Source: Caecibacteroides pullorum
Lineage (GTDB): Bacteria; Bacteroidota; Bacteroidia; Bacteroidales; Bacteroidaceae
Direction: 5' to 3'
Assembly: GCF_019239235.1 (NCBI RefSeq)
Contig: NZ_JAAZTS010000003.1
Span: forward strand, 1 to 64,000
Length of the DNA stretch: 64,000 nucleotides
Shown here: positions 54,682 through 63,381 of the stretch, piece by piece
Layout: every line of letters begins with the position of its first letter
Numbering within the stretch: position 1 is the first letter of the stretch
Translations under genes and position numbers: made by a program
The notes under the pieces: generated by a model
The model's input: the letters and a program-made list of their open reading frames with translations, nothing else
Told to the model about the DNA's origin: nothing
The model's database searches: none

Positions 54682-55983
54682 ATGAAAAACATCTCGTCGC
54701 TCAATCTTGTGGCGAGTGTTTTGTTGTTTGTGACAGCTATTCTGGCTGCCGTAGTGGCTAATTCTTCGTTGGCACCTGCCTATAACAGCTTTTTGTCCCA
54801 TGAGCTGCATTTACGAATAGGCGATTTCAATCTGTTTTCGCATGGAGGCCATCCGCTGACCATGTTGCAATTCATCAATGACTGCCTGATGACTATTTTC
54901 TTTTTGGCTGTTGGACTTGAAATCAAGCGTGAGCTGTTGGTAGGTGAATTGTCTTCGTTTCGCAAGGCAATCCTGCCTTTCATTGCCGCATGTGGCGGTA
55001 TGATTTTGCCGGTTGTCATTTATTTCCTTTTGGTCGAACCCAGTTCTCCAGAAATGCAAGGAATGGCTATTCCGATGGCTACTGATATTGCTTTCTCACT
55101 AGGTGTATTGAGCTTGCTGGGTAAGCGTGTTCCCTTGTGTCTGAAGATTTTTCTCACGGCCTTTGCTGTGGTCGATGACATTGGTGGTATTTTGGTAATA
55201 GCTATTTTCTATAGCGGGCATGTGTCTTATTGGTATCTGGTAGCGGCTTTTATTCTTTATCTTTTCCTTTATTATATGGGACGCATGGGGGTGACAGAAA
55301 AGTTGTTTTATCTGTTTTTTGGTGTCATTATCTGGTATCTGTTCCTGCAGTCTGGTATTCACAGTACCATTTCGGGTGTGATTCTTGCTTTTGTGATACC
55401 GGCTCGTCCTCGTCTGGATGCAGGCAAATATATAGAGAAGATACGTGGTATCATTGATGAGTTTCCGGTGGTGAACTCGGATCATATTGTATTGACTAAA
55501 GAACAAATCGCTAAATTGAAACGGGTGGAAAGGGCTTCGGACCATGTCATCAGTCCCCTCCAGTCGCTGGAAGACAATCTGCATGGCCTTGTCAACTTTG
55601 TCATTCTTCCTTTGTTTGCTTTTGCCAATGCCGGAGTGGTTTTGGGTAGTGGCGATAGTTTGGTAGGAAATGTGAGTACGGCTGTTGCTGTTGGACTTCT
55701 GGTTGGTAAGTTCTTGGGTATTCTGGTCTTTACCTGGGCTGCTATCAAGTTTGGGGTGGCTCGTATGCCCGAAGGTATGAATTGGAAAAACCTGACGGGT
55801 GTTTCGTTGTTAGGAGGAATTGGTTTTACGGTTTCTCTTTTCATTGCCAATCTCTCGTTTGCTGAATGCCATCCAGAATTACTTAATCAGGCGAAATTTG
55901 GTGTTTTACTCGGAACGGTACTTTCAGGTTTTCTAGGTTATCTGGTTTTGAATAAAGTGTTACCTCAAAAGATAGAAAAATAA
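54682..55983 (+). CDS. nhaA: Na+/H+ antiporter NhaA
   Basis: The 433-residue membrane protein has about twelve helices and the NhaA signatures LKIFLTAFAVVDDIGGILVI with the paired ion-binding Asp, and PMATDIAFSLGVLSLLGKR. It exchanges sodium or lithium for protons and supports pH homeostasis. A start at 54664 would add six residues (MIILRS); the later ATG is preferred because it leads directly into helix 1. The gene is single, 64 bp after lepA. Confidence 0.95.
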   Translation: MKNISSLNLVASVLLFVTAILAAVVANSSLAPAYNSFLSHELHLRIGDFNLFSHGGHPLTMLQFINDCLMTIFFLAVGLEIKRELLVGELSSFRKAILPFIAACGGMILPVVIYFLLVEPSSPEMQGMAIPMATDIAFSLGVLSLLGKRVPLCLKIFLTAFAVVDDIGGILVIAIFYSGHVSYWYLVAAFILYLFLYYMGRMGVTEKLFYLFFGVIIWYLFLQSGIHSTISGVILAFVIPARPRLDAGKYIEKIRGIIDEFPVVNSDHIVLTKEQIAKLKRVERASDHVISPLQSLEDNLHGLVNFVILPLFAFANAGVVLGSGDSLVGNVSTAVAVGLLVGKFLGILVFTWAAIKFGVARMPEGMNWKNLTGVSLLGGIGFTVSLFIANLSFAECHPELLNQAKFGVLLGTVLSGFLGYLVLNKVLPQKIEK

Positions 55984-56039
55984 TTCTTGAGGCTATTGTT
56001 TATAAGGTTTCTCAATAGGAATATTCGTTAGACTACTGC

Positions 56040-56120
56040 TAACTTTAGTTAATCTACTGCAATTTATAGTTGATAAACTAATATGTTTAGTTGTTTGTTT
56101 GAAAATAATTGTTATCTTTG
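56040..56120 (+). promoter_or_regulatory. Promoter with palindromic candidate operators for BlaI
   Basis: TATCTTTG (56113-56120) is a perfect -7 box; GTTG (56090-56093) sits 19 bp before it as a -33 element. AACTAA-TATGT-TTAGTT (56076-56092) overlaps that -33 element, and a second palindrome, TAACTTTAGTTA (56040-56051), lies further up. The placement suits autorepression by the BlaI-type product of the gene that follows. Confidence 0.65.
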
Positions 56121-56150
56121 CATTGTTCAATGATGTAAAGCAAGACGATT

Positions 56151-56516
56151 ATGAAACGACTGACCGTAAAAGAAGAAGAAATCATGCGGATGTTCTGGGA
56201 ACATGGTCCTATGTTTGTCCGCGAACTCCTGGTTTTCTATGAAGAACCGAAGCCTCACTACAATACCGTGTCTACGCTGGTGCGCGGGTTGGAAGAGAAA
56301 GGATTCGTGGGTTATAAGGCCTACGGTAATACCTACCAGTATTATCCGCTGGTGTCGGCGAAGGACTACAAGCGTTCGGCACTGAACGAGGTTGTGGCCC
56401 ATTACTACGACAATTCCTTTGCCAACGTTGTCTCCGCCTTTGTCGAAGAGGAGGGCATGCCGCTCGACGAGCTGAAGGAGCTGATAGCGCGGATTGAAAA
56501 CAAACGCCAAGCCTGA
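56151..56516 (+). CDS. BlaI/MecI/CopY-family repressor
   Basis: The 121-residue protein is a winged-helix repressor of the BlaI family: LTVKEEEIMRMFWEHGPMFV, then the recognition helix PHYNTVSTLVRGLEEKGFV, and a helical dimerisation tail with a likely protease-sensitive region. It should bind the palindromes at 56040-56092 and be inactivated when the M56 peptidase encoded next is triggered. The peptidase gene begins 7 bp after its stop, the usual blaI-blaR1 order. No beta-lactamase gene is nearby. Confidence 0.93.
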   Translation: MKRLTVKEEEIMRMFWEHGPMFVRELLVFYEEPKPHYNTVSTLVRGLEEKGFVGYKAYGNTYQYYPLVSAKDYKRSALNEVVAHYYDNSFANVVSAFVEEEGMPLDELKELIARIENKRQA

Positions 56517-56523
56517 CAGGGAT

Positions 56524-58179
56524 ATGGGTGCCTTTCTGTTCTATCTGTTCAAGTCTACGCTCTGCCTGGCGATGCTTTATCTGCTCTTCCGGCTGTGCTT
56601 CAGGGGTGATACGCTGTTTCGCACCAACCGCTTTCTGCTGTTGGGCGGTACGGCTGGCTGCCTGTTGCTGCCTTTGGTGCAGGTAGACGTATCGCAGGAA
56701 AGCCTGTGGCAACGCCCTTTGGTAGCGGTGGAAGCCGTATTGACGAAACCTTTGGCGGAGGAAGCCTCGGCAGAAGGTACGTTGTCCGAAGCAGATGCGG
56801 ACTTGATGCGCCTTGCAGAGACCGCTGGGTTGACAAAGACATCGCGGTCGGAAACGTCGTTTGACTGGTTGTACATGCTGGTGACTCTTTATGCAGGTGG
56901 AGCGGTGATGACGTTGGGTTTCTTTCTGCTTTCGCATGGACGTATGCGGCAGTTGGTGCGCCGTTGTTCCGTTAGGGAGTGTGGCGGCTACCGGCTGGTC
57001 ATCGGTCCGTGCGGACAACAATCCTTCAGTTGGGGGCGGACCGTCGTCCTCTCGCAGGAAGACTATGAGCAGAACCGCGAAACGGTGCTGCTGCATGAGC
57101 GGATGCACCTGCACTACTGCCACACGGCTGACCTGCTGTGGATGGAACTGCTGATTGTGTTCCATTGGTTCAACCCTGCCGCCTGGCTGCTGATGCGCGA
57201 ACTGCGCGAAGTGCACGAGTTTGAAGCAGACAGCGGCGTACTTTCTCATGGCATCGATGCCACTCAATATCAACTTTTGCTCGTGAAGAAATCCGTCGGC
57301 ACAAGGCTCTACTCTATGGCCAGCGGATTTGGACACAGCAAGCTAAAACAACGTATCAATATGATGTTAAAGAAAAGAACCAACGGACTGGCTCGACTGA
57401 AGCTGTTGCTTTTCGTGCCGGTGGTGTCGGGGACGCTCTATGCGTTTGCCCGGCCCGAAGTGAAGAACGCGGTGGAACAGGTGGTGAAGCCGCAAGTCTG
57501 CGAACCCTTGCAGGACACCGTCCGTCAGGACGAGCGCGAACTGTTGGAGCAATATTTCGCGCGGAAGTTCAGAGAAGGCGGAGGTAGCGTAGCTCCTGCC
57601 CTGGGAGAGGCGGCACACACGCTCTTTGTCAACATGAGAAATCAGATTATGATAGACCGGCAAGGGGCAAAGACTGATTGTGCCGACTTTATCCGCAAGC
57701 ATCTGGCCGACGCCTTGCGGAAAGATTATCAACAGGCAAAACAGTCGGGACAGCCGTTCCGTTCCAATTTGCAGATACACTACGATCGTGGGACGACTAC
57801 CGAAGCCATGCGCCTCTATTTGCGTACGGTGAAGGAAGTCTATCAGCAGCTTCGCCGGGAGGTCGCTGCCGAGCTGGGTACAACAGATGAAGCCGCTCTG
57901 GACAAGGCATTCCCCATCCTCGCCACGTTTGCAAAGCCGAAGGAATATAAGAAAATGGTGGTGGACGCTACGGAGAAACTACCGCTGGAAGTGACGCTGC
58001 TTGTTTCCGGCCAAAGCAAGACACTGAAGAACTTTTCCTTGGACGAACTTCGGAAAGAAATGAAGGCCTTCCGTTCCGGCAAGTCCGATATGACCATTTC
58101 GCTGAAGGTGGACAAGGACATCCCGATGGGGGTGGTACAGGATGTGAAGGAAGAGTTGAGGAAAGGATTTAGGAAGTAG
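56524..58179 (+). CDS. BlaR1-like M56 peptidase with ExbD/TolR-like C-terminal domain
   Basis: The 551-residue protein has an N-terminal BlaR1/MecR1-type membrane metalloprotease: hydrophobic helices (for example GAFLFYLFKSTLCLAMLYLL), the zinc motif HERMH and EFEADSGVL. After the last membrane helix (near 300), there is no penicillin-binding domain. Instead, about residues 365-480 resemble the periplasmic domain of Bacteroidetes ExbD: LFVNMRNQIMID, HYDRGTTTEAM with DRGT near 421, VKEVYQQLRRE and FAKPKEYKK. A final segment (ISLKVDKDIPMGVVQDVKEE) repeats an ExbD-like strand-helix. It probably senses an envelope signal and cleaves the BlaI-type repressor. ATG at 56524 is chosen over an overlapping upstream start. 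Confidence 0.85.
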   Translation: MGAFLFYLFKSTLCLAMLYLLFRLCFRGDTLFRTNRFLLLGGTAGCLLLPLVQVDVSQESLWQRPLVAVEAVLTKPLAEEASAEGTLSEADADLMRLAETAGLTKTSRSETSFDWLYMLVTLYAGGAVMTLGFFLLSHGRMRQLVRRCSVRECGGYRLVIGPCGQQSFSWGRTVVLSQEDYEQNRETVLLHERMHLHYCHTADLLWMELLIVFHWFNPAAWLLMRELREVHEFEADSGVLSHGIDATQYQLLLVKKSVGTRLYSMASGFGHSKLKQRINMMLKKRTNGLARLKLLLFVPVVSGTLYAFARPEVKNAVEQVVKPQVCEPLQDTVRQDERELLEQYFARKFREGGGSVAPALGEAAHTLFVNMRNQIMIDRQGAKTDCADFIRKHLADALRKDYQQAKQSGQPFRSNLQIHYDRGTTTEAMRLYLRTVKEVYQQLRREVAAELGTTDEAALDKAFPILATFAKPKEYKKMVVDATEKLPLEVTLLVSGQSKTLKNFSLDELRKEMKAFRSGKSDMTISLKVDKDIPMGVVQDVKEELRKGFRK

Positions 58180-58207
58180 GTATGAGGTATGGATGAGCCC
58201 TGTCAGG

Positions 58208-58257
58208 CTGCCCTTACGGATGAATCAAGATCTTGTAATCTTCGTCCGAGGGGGCAG
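58208..58257. terminator. Hairpin between convergent genes
   Basis: CTGCCC (58208-58213) pairs with GGGCAG (58252-58257). Inside, CGGATGAA pairs with TTCGTCCG with one wobble pair. There is no long T-run, so termination is likely but not certain. Confidence 0.5.
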
Positions 58258-58285
58258 TATGAAAGGGTTTTTACAACACGGTCTG

Positions 58286-58951
58286 TTATTGGTTTGAAGT
58301 GTTCTTCTTCAGCCATTCTGTTCGGCGCTGGTCGGGTAGATGTTTGATGGAAAAATCTTCAAACAGTGCGCTGAATCCATTGCCGTCGGGACTGGCTCCC
58401 ATGATACCTACCATGACGGGACGGTTGTCTTGTAGCCAGGCATTTCGCATCATGGTATATTCTTTATCGTCGAAGGAATAGAAAATTTCTACGGCATCCA
58501 GCCTTCTGATCGCCTTAATCCAGATAAAGGGTATAGGTTTTTCCAGCGGAATGATGCTCCAGTCACTCGTATGATGGGTTACAACCGTACTCAGATTGTA
58601 TTTCCCGTCCACAAACTCGATACCGGCCTTGATATAATTCTCATGATCGATACGCAGCATCAGTCCTGCCTGGTCGAAACGGGCCTGATAATCACCCGAT
58701 ATTTTCACCTTGACTTCAAACTCCCCTCCGCGCAACGCATACAGGAAAGGGGCATCATCTACGGTAAATCCATAATGGGATATCCGCCAATAGTCAGTTT
58801 GTGGTGTGACATCCATCAGGAGCGTGTTGTTCTTGATTTCCCACTGTTCCGGTTCGTTGAACCATTGCATCTTTTCCAATGATTGTGCCATGCAGACACA
58901 TGAAGCGGCAACCATACATCCGCTTAACAACATTGACTTCTTCATATTCAT
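58286..58951 (-). CDS. Secreted DUF1349 family protein
   Basis: The 221-residue protein has a signal peptide (SMLLSGCMVAASCVCMA, cleavage after AQ or MA) and a concanavalin-like beta-sandwich of the DUF1349 family: WRISHYGFTVDDAPFLYA, FDQAGLMLRIDHENYIKAGI and VGIMGASPDGNGFSALFEDF. Members are thought to bind carbohydrate or related ligands, although no activity is settled. A second ATG at 58945 is possible. A cysteine in the signal region (LSGC) could also be a lipobox. It diverges from a LuxR-type regulator with shared palindromic promoter DNA. Confidence 0.85.
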   Translation of the reverse strand: MNMKKSMLLSGCMVAASCVCMAQSLEKMQWFNEPEQWEIKNNTLLMDVTPQTDYWRISHYGFTVDDAPFLYALRGGEFEVKVKISGDYQARFDQAGLMLRIDHENYIKAGIEFVDGKYNLSTVVTHHTSDWSIIPLEKPIPFIWIKAIRRLDAVEIFYSFDDKEYTMMRNAWLQDNRPVMVGIMGASPDGNGFSALFEDFSIKHLPDQRRTEWLKKNTSNQ

Positions 58952-59001
58952 ATAATTTTTTATGTAATCTTTTCCGTTTACCGTGAATAACTATTCTTTT
59001 T

Positions 59002-59021
59002 TTTACCTTTGCAAAGGTAAA
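59002..59021. promoter_or_regulatory. Perfect 20-bp palindrome with -7 boxes on both strands
   Basis: TTTACCTTTGCAAAGGTAAA is fully self-complementary. It contains TACCTTTG on the plus strand (toward the LuxR-type gene) and on the minus strand (toward the DUF1349 gene). On the minus strand an ATTG lies 20 bp upstream as a -33 element; the plus-strand -33 match is weaker. It could be a two-way promoter, an operator, or both. Confidence 0.65.
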
Positions 59022-59073
59022 TCGTTGTAAACGAACCTGCAATGATTAATAATAACCATTCTTTTTCGGACAG

Positions 59074-59829
59074 ATGGATACTGTGGATATATTGAACAAA
59101 GAATTTTCCATGCAAGACTTTACAGGAGACCAGCCCTATGATGAAATGCTGGTCAGATACAAGGATATTGCCTGTAACTATGCTCGGATGGAGAATGTGA
59201 TTGCTGTATTGAGTGACTTGCGTACCCGATCCAGCTATATCTATTATGGTGGCTTCTCGCAAATGCTTGAAAGAGGAGGAAGGAAACGGGAGGATAAAGT
59301 TTCTTCCATTTGGGAAAAAGAACTTTTCGGGCTTATGCATCAGGATGATTTGGAGAACAAGCACTGGCAGGAACTTTGTTTCTACCATTTCATGAAACGG
59401 CAGCCCAAAAGAAAACGTTCCGATTATTATCTGGCCAGCAAGATACGAATGATGAGCTGCACGGGAAGTTATCTGTCTGTGTTGCATCGGATGTTTTATG
59501 TTCTGCTTCCTTCCAGTGACAGCCTTTGGCTGGCATTGTGCCTGTACGGTCCTCTGACCATTGAACTTCCTTCACAGTGCATGATAGTCAATTCTGTTAC
59601 GGGACATGTCACAGAACTGGAAAAACAAAATAGCAAGAAGATATTGTCTGCCAGGGAAAGGCAGATATTGACTATGATAGACAAAGGTTTGACGAGTAAG
59701 GAAATAGCCAGACTGCTTTCTATCAGTATAAATACGGTCAGTCGTCACAGACAAGAAATTTTAGCTAACCTGCAAGTGAAGAATTCTATCGAGGCTTGCA
59801 GGATAGCTAAAGATTTGAAGTTGATTTAA
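59074..59829 (+). CDS. LuxR-type helix-turn-helix regulator
   Basis: The 251-residue protein ends in a LuxR/FixJ DNA-binding domain (about 190-251): LSARERQILTMIDKGLTSKE, then IARLLSISINTVSRHRQEIL. The first 180 residues have no receiver or PAS signature that I can name; they include a basic patch (KRQPKRKRSDYY) and a hydrophobic sheet region. Similar Bacteroidetes proteins regulate adjacent surface or stress genes. It diverges from the DUF1349 gene, the likely target, with overlapping promoters. Confidence 0.85.
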   Translation: MDTVDILNKEFSMQDFTGDQPYDEMLVRYKDIACNYARMENVIAVLSDLRTRSSYIYYGGFSQMLERGGRKREDKVSSIWEKELFGLMHQDDLENKHWQELCFYHFMKRQPKRKRSDYYLASKIRMMSCTGSYLSVLHRMFYVLLPSSDSLWLALCLYGPLTIELPSQCMIVNSVTGHVTELEKQNSKKILSARERQILTMIDKGLTSKEIARLLSISINTVSRHRQEILANLQVKNSIEACRIAKDLKLI

Positions 59830-59844
59830 GTAAGGTTTGTTCGT

Positions 59845-61176
59845 CTATTCCTTGATTCGTATCAGCGCATTCGCTACGATGGCAGTCAGGCCGCCCGTCG
59901 TGATGCCCGATGCGAAAATGTTGCGCAGTGTTTCGGGCAGCTGGCACAGAATTTCGGGCACCAGTTCAACGCTCAGCCCCAGCGAGAAACTGACGGCAAT
60001 GACCAGCGTGGCCTTGCGGTTCATCTCCTGCGCGGCGATGATGCGGATACCTGCTGCTGCCACCGTACCGAACATTAGCAGCGTAGCACCTCCCAATACC
60101 GGTTCGGGCATCAGCGAGAATACCAGTCCTACAGCGGGGAACAGTCCCAGCACGACAAGCATGCCTGCTATGTAGTAGCCCACGTAGCGGCTGGCCACGC
60201 CAGTCAGCTGTATCATGCCGTTGTTTTGTGCGAACACCGAATTGGGGAAAGCGCAGAGCATGCCCGAAATCATGGAGTTGAAGCCGTCGGCAAAGATGCC
60301 GCCCGACGCCCGTCGGATGAAGACTTCGCCCTCGACCGGTTCGCCCGAAATCATGGAATTGGCCGTGATGTCGCCGTACGCCTCGATAGCCGTGATGACA
60401 AAAATCAGTGCCAGTGCCAGTACGGCAGACAGGCTGATATCCAACCCGAAACGGAAGGGGTGGGGGACGGTGACACCGCCGAAACTCTGTACCAAACCGA
60501 AGTCAGTCATGCCCATCAGCCACGCCACGACGTAGCCCGTAGCCAGGCCGATGACGATGGAGCTCATGCGCAGGTACCGGTTACTGCTTCGGTTGAAGAT
60601 CAGAATAAGTACCAGTACCAAGGCTGCCAGGCCTACGTAGCGCAGGCTTCCAAATGTTCCGTCGGCCTGGGCTGCTGCACCACCTCCGCAGGCCGTGATA
60701 CCCACCTTGATGAGGCTCATGCCGATGAGGGTCACTACGATGCCCGACACGAGCGGGGTGATAATCTTTCGTGTGTACTTCAGCAGGCGGCTGATAATCA
60801 TTTCTACCGAAGCGGCTGCCATGCACGATCCGAAGACCAGTGCCAGTCCGCCCGTGGTGCCCGCAGCAATGATGGGGCCGATGAACGAGAAGCTGGTACC
60901 CTGGATGCACAGCAGCCCCGTACCAATAAAGCCGAAGCGGCGGCATTGCACGAAGGTGGCGATGCCCGAGGCGATGAGGGCCATGGATACGAGATAGCCC
61001 GTTGTTTCAGTATCAAGTTTCAGTGCGCCCGAGATGATGAGCGGCGGTGTGATGATGGCCACGAAGATGGCCAGTAGATGTTGCAGTGCGGCGAAGAAAG
61101 CTTCGCGGAAAGGTGGGCGGTCGTTCAGACCATAGATGAGGCCGTTCTTCGGCGTTGTTTGTGGTTGTTTTTCCAT
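59845..61176 (-). CDS. pbuX: NCS2-family xanthine/uracil permease
   Basis: The 443-residue membrane protein has about fourteen helices and NCS2 features: HLLAIFVAIITPPLIISGAL at the start, QGTSFSFIGPI, and QNNGMIQLTGVASRYVG near the substrate site. Its position 87 bp downstream of xanthine phosphoribosyltransferase suggests xanthine uptake coupled to salvage; sequence alone cannot exclude uracil or urate. The gene symbol follows this context. Confidence 0.88.
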   Translation of the reverse strand: MEKQPQTTPKNGLIYGLNDRPPFREAFFAALQHLLAIFVAIITPPLIISGALKLDTETTGYLVSMALIASGIATFVQCRRFGFIGTGLLCIQGTSFSFIGPIIAAGTTGGLALVFGSCMAAASVEMIISRLLKYTRKIITPLVSGIVVTLIGMSLIKVGITACGGGAAAQADGTFGSLRYVGLAALVLVLILIFNRSSNRYLRMSSIVIGLATGYVVAWLMGMTDFGLVQSFGGVTVPHPFRFGLDISLSAVLALALIFVITAIEAYGDITANSMISGEPVEGEVFIRRASGGIFADGFNSMISGMLCAFPNSVFAQNNGMIQLTGVASRYVGYYIAGMLVVLGLFPAVGLVFSLMPEPVLGGATLLMFGTVAAAGIRIIAAQEMNRKATLVIAVSFSLGLSVELVPEILCQLPETLRNIFASGITTGGLTAIVANALIRIKE

Positions 61177-61263
61177 ATATCTAAAATGTGATAGGCGCGG
61201 ATGGTACGGTTGCTTTCAGGCAAGCAGTCCGTGCGCTCCGCGCCTTTGATGATGAAAAAAAGT

Positions 61264-61830
61264 TTATCTGATCTTGATTTCGCAGTTGTCCAGACTTTCT
61301 ATGATAGCCAGGCTCTCTACGTGGATGCCTGCCGCACGCAGTTCGTCGCCTCCGTGCTGGAAGGCCTTTTCAATGATGAAGCCCATGCCGACCAGCTCGG
61401 CGCCGGCCTGTTTCACCAGTTCGATGATACCTTTGGCTGCGTTTCCGTTGGCCAGGAAGTCGTCGATGAACAGCACCTTGTCGCCCGGACAGAGGAAATC
61501 GCGGCTGACACAGACATCATACGTGCGCTGCTTGGTGAAGGAGAAGACCGAGGTGGCCAGCATATTCTCCATCGTACTGGGCTTTTTCTTCTTGGCAAAA
61601 ACGACGGGGAGTTCGAGCAGGTAGCCTACCATGATGGCCGGAGCAATTCCGCTGGCCTCTACCGTGATGACTTTGTTGATTTGGGTTGATGCGAAACGGC
61701 GTACGAATTCTACGCCTATACTTTTCATCAGGATGGGGTCCATTTGATGGTTGATGAAGTTGTCTACTTTCAGGATTCCTCCGGGGAAGCAGCGTCCGTC
61801 GCGAAGGATGCGGTCTTTCAATGTCTTCAT
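61264..61830 (-). CDS. xpt: Xanthine phosphoribosyltransferase
   Basis: The 188-residue enzyme makes XMP from xanthine and PRPP. It matches the Gram-positive-type Xpt: [31 protein letters not shown], and the PRPP-binding loop [13 protein letters not shown]. The permease follows on the same strand. Its ATG lies 4 bp from the rmuC stop, so xpt is probably transcribed from the rmuC promoter. There is no room for a purine riboswitch before it. Confidence 0.95.
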   Translation of the reverse strand: MKTLKDRILRDGRCFPGGILKVDNFINHQMDPILMKSIGVEFVRRFASTQINKVITVEASGIAPAIMVGYLLELPVVFAKKKKPSTMENMLATSVFSFTKQRTYDVCVSRDFLCPGDKVLFIDDFLANGNAAKGIIELVKQAGAELVGMGFIIEKAFQHGGDELRAAGIHVESLAIIESLDNCEIKIR

Positions 61831-61834
61831 TGCC

Positions 61835-63337
61835 TTATTCTTTTGTTGTTGTTTGGTTCAGTTCGGATGTTTCTTCTGTCTTTTCTTCCTCTTCTCCGGC
61901 CGGCAGAAGTCGGGGCGATATGCGCTTCTTGGGTGTCAGGCTCATGCCACGCAGCTGTTCAGCCTGTCGGACGACGCTACCCGCTCCGTCCGACAGCTGG
62001 TTCAAAGCTTTGTCGTAGTCCTTCTGAAGGCTGCCCAGACGGTCGCCCAAGGTGAGGAACGTGTCGGTGAAGCCGGCAATCTTTTCGTAGAGCGACGTGC
62101 CCCGCTTGATGATGGCCTGCACGTTCTTTACCTGATTCTCGCGTTTCCACAGGTCAAGCGAGAGGCGCAGGGCACTGATGAGGTTGGTGGGGCTCATCAG
62201 GACGACCTTCTTGTTATAGGCATATTCCCACAGGTTGGCGTCGCTCTGTACGGCCAGCAGATAAGCTCCTTCGGTAGGGATGAACATCATGACAAAGTCG
62301 GGTGCCTTGACGTCGTAGTGCGAGTAGTCCTTGCGGCTCAGTTCGTCGATGTGGGCACGGACGGACTGCAGATGTGCCTTCAGGCAGCGGGCTTGCTCTT
62401 CCTTATTCTCGGCGGCGGTATAGGTGGCGTAGGCCGATAGGGAAACTTTGGAATCGATAATCATTTCACGGTCATCGGGATAGCGGACGATGATGTCGGG
62501 CTGCATGCGCTGACCGCTTTCTTCGTTGGTCAGTGCTTCACCCCGCTCGTCGCGCAGGAACTCCTGGCGGACGTAATGTTCGCCTTCGATGAGGCCCGAT
62601 GCCTGGAGCAGGCGTTCCAGAATGACTTCGCCCCAGTTACCCTGCATTTTCGAGTCGCCCTTCAGGGCGCGGGTCAGGTTGTTGGCCTCTTCGCTCAGGC
62701 GGTTGTTCAGTTCCACAAGGTCCTTGATGCGTTCGCCCAGTGAGAAGCGTTCCTTGGCTTCGGTGTTGTATACCTGTTCTACCTTTTCGCGGAAGTCTTT
62801 GAGATTTTCACCCAAGGGGCGGAGCAGATTGCCGATGTGTTCGGCATTGAGTCGCTTGAAGTCGTCGGCCTTGTTTTGGAAGATGCGGTTGGACAATGCT
62901 TCGAACTCAGTGTTCATGCGGCGGTGCAGTGCTTCGGCCTCTTCACGCTGTTCGGCCAGGCGCTTTTCCAGTTGCTGCCGTTGTTCGGCCAGTCGTTCGG
63001 CGAATTGTTGTTCACGGCTGCTGTTCTGTTCATTGAACAACCTCTCCTGTTCAGCCAGGCGGTTGGCAAAAAGACGTTCCTGCTCGGCCAGTCGTTCACC
63101 AAACTGTTTTTCTTGTGCGGCCAGTCGTTCGGTGCTTTGCTGCCCGATGGCTTTCAACCGCTCCTCGGCAACCGCTTTCTCTCGTTCGATGCGTTCGTTG
63201 GTCGTACGGTTCAGCAAGTCTTCACGTTGCTGTGCGGCTTCAAGCTGCGCTTTCAGTGCGGTGGATTTACGTCCCGCAACCAACATTCCGATACCTGTCC
63301 CGACGCCCAGTCCTATAATCAGTAATACGATTTCCAT
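61835..63337 (-). CDS. rmuC: RmuC-type DNA recombination protein
   Basis: The 500-residue protein has an N-terminal membrane anchor ([20 protein letters not shown]) and a long Glu/Gln/Arg coiled coil (about 30-165) built from repeats of LAEQERLF-like units. The RmuC nuclease-like domain follows (about 185-480): [39 protein letters not shown] and [16 protein letters not shown]. RmuC limits inversions between short repeats and has been linked to restriction of plasmids or phages. The acidic and lysine residues of the PD-(D/E)xK core (IIDSK) are visible. ATG at 63337 leads directly into the anchor. Confidence 0.94.
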   Translation of the reverse strand: MEIVLLIIGLGVGTGIGMLVAGRKSTALKAQLEAAQQREDLLNRTTNERIEREKAVAEERLKAIGQQSTERLAAQEKQFGERLAEQERLFANRLAEQERLFNEQNSSREQQFAERLAEQRQQLEKRLAEQREEAEALHRRMNTEFEALSNRIFQNKADDFKRLNAEHIGNLLRPLGENLKDFREKVEQVYNTEAKERFSLGERIKDLVELNNRLSEEANNLTRALKGDSKMQGNWGEVILERLLQASGLIEGEHYVRQEFLRDERGEALTNEESGQRMQPDIIVRYPDDREMIIDSKVSLSAYATYTAAENKEEQARCLKAHLQSVRAHIDELSRKDYSHYDVKAPDFVMMFIPTEGAYLLAVQSDANLWEYAYNKKVVLMSPTNLISALRLSLDLWKRENQVKNVQAIIKRGTSLYEKIAGFTDTFLTLGDRLGSLQKDYDKALNQLSDGAGSVVRQAEQLRGMSLTPKKRISPRLLPAGEEEEKTEETSELNQTTTKE

Positions 63338-63381
63338 GATGTACAATATTATGTCCGTTTGTTAAAACCAATCCCCGCCGG

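Noticed and set aside
61831-61834. Purine riboswitch before xpt
   Set aside because: Only four bases separate rmuC and xpt, and no purine aptamer fold is visible nearby.
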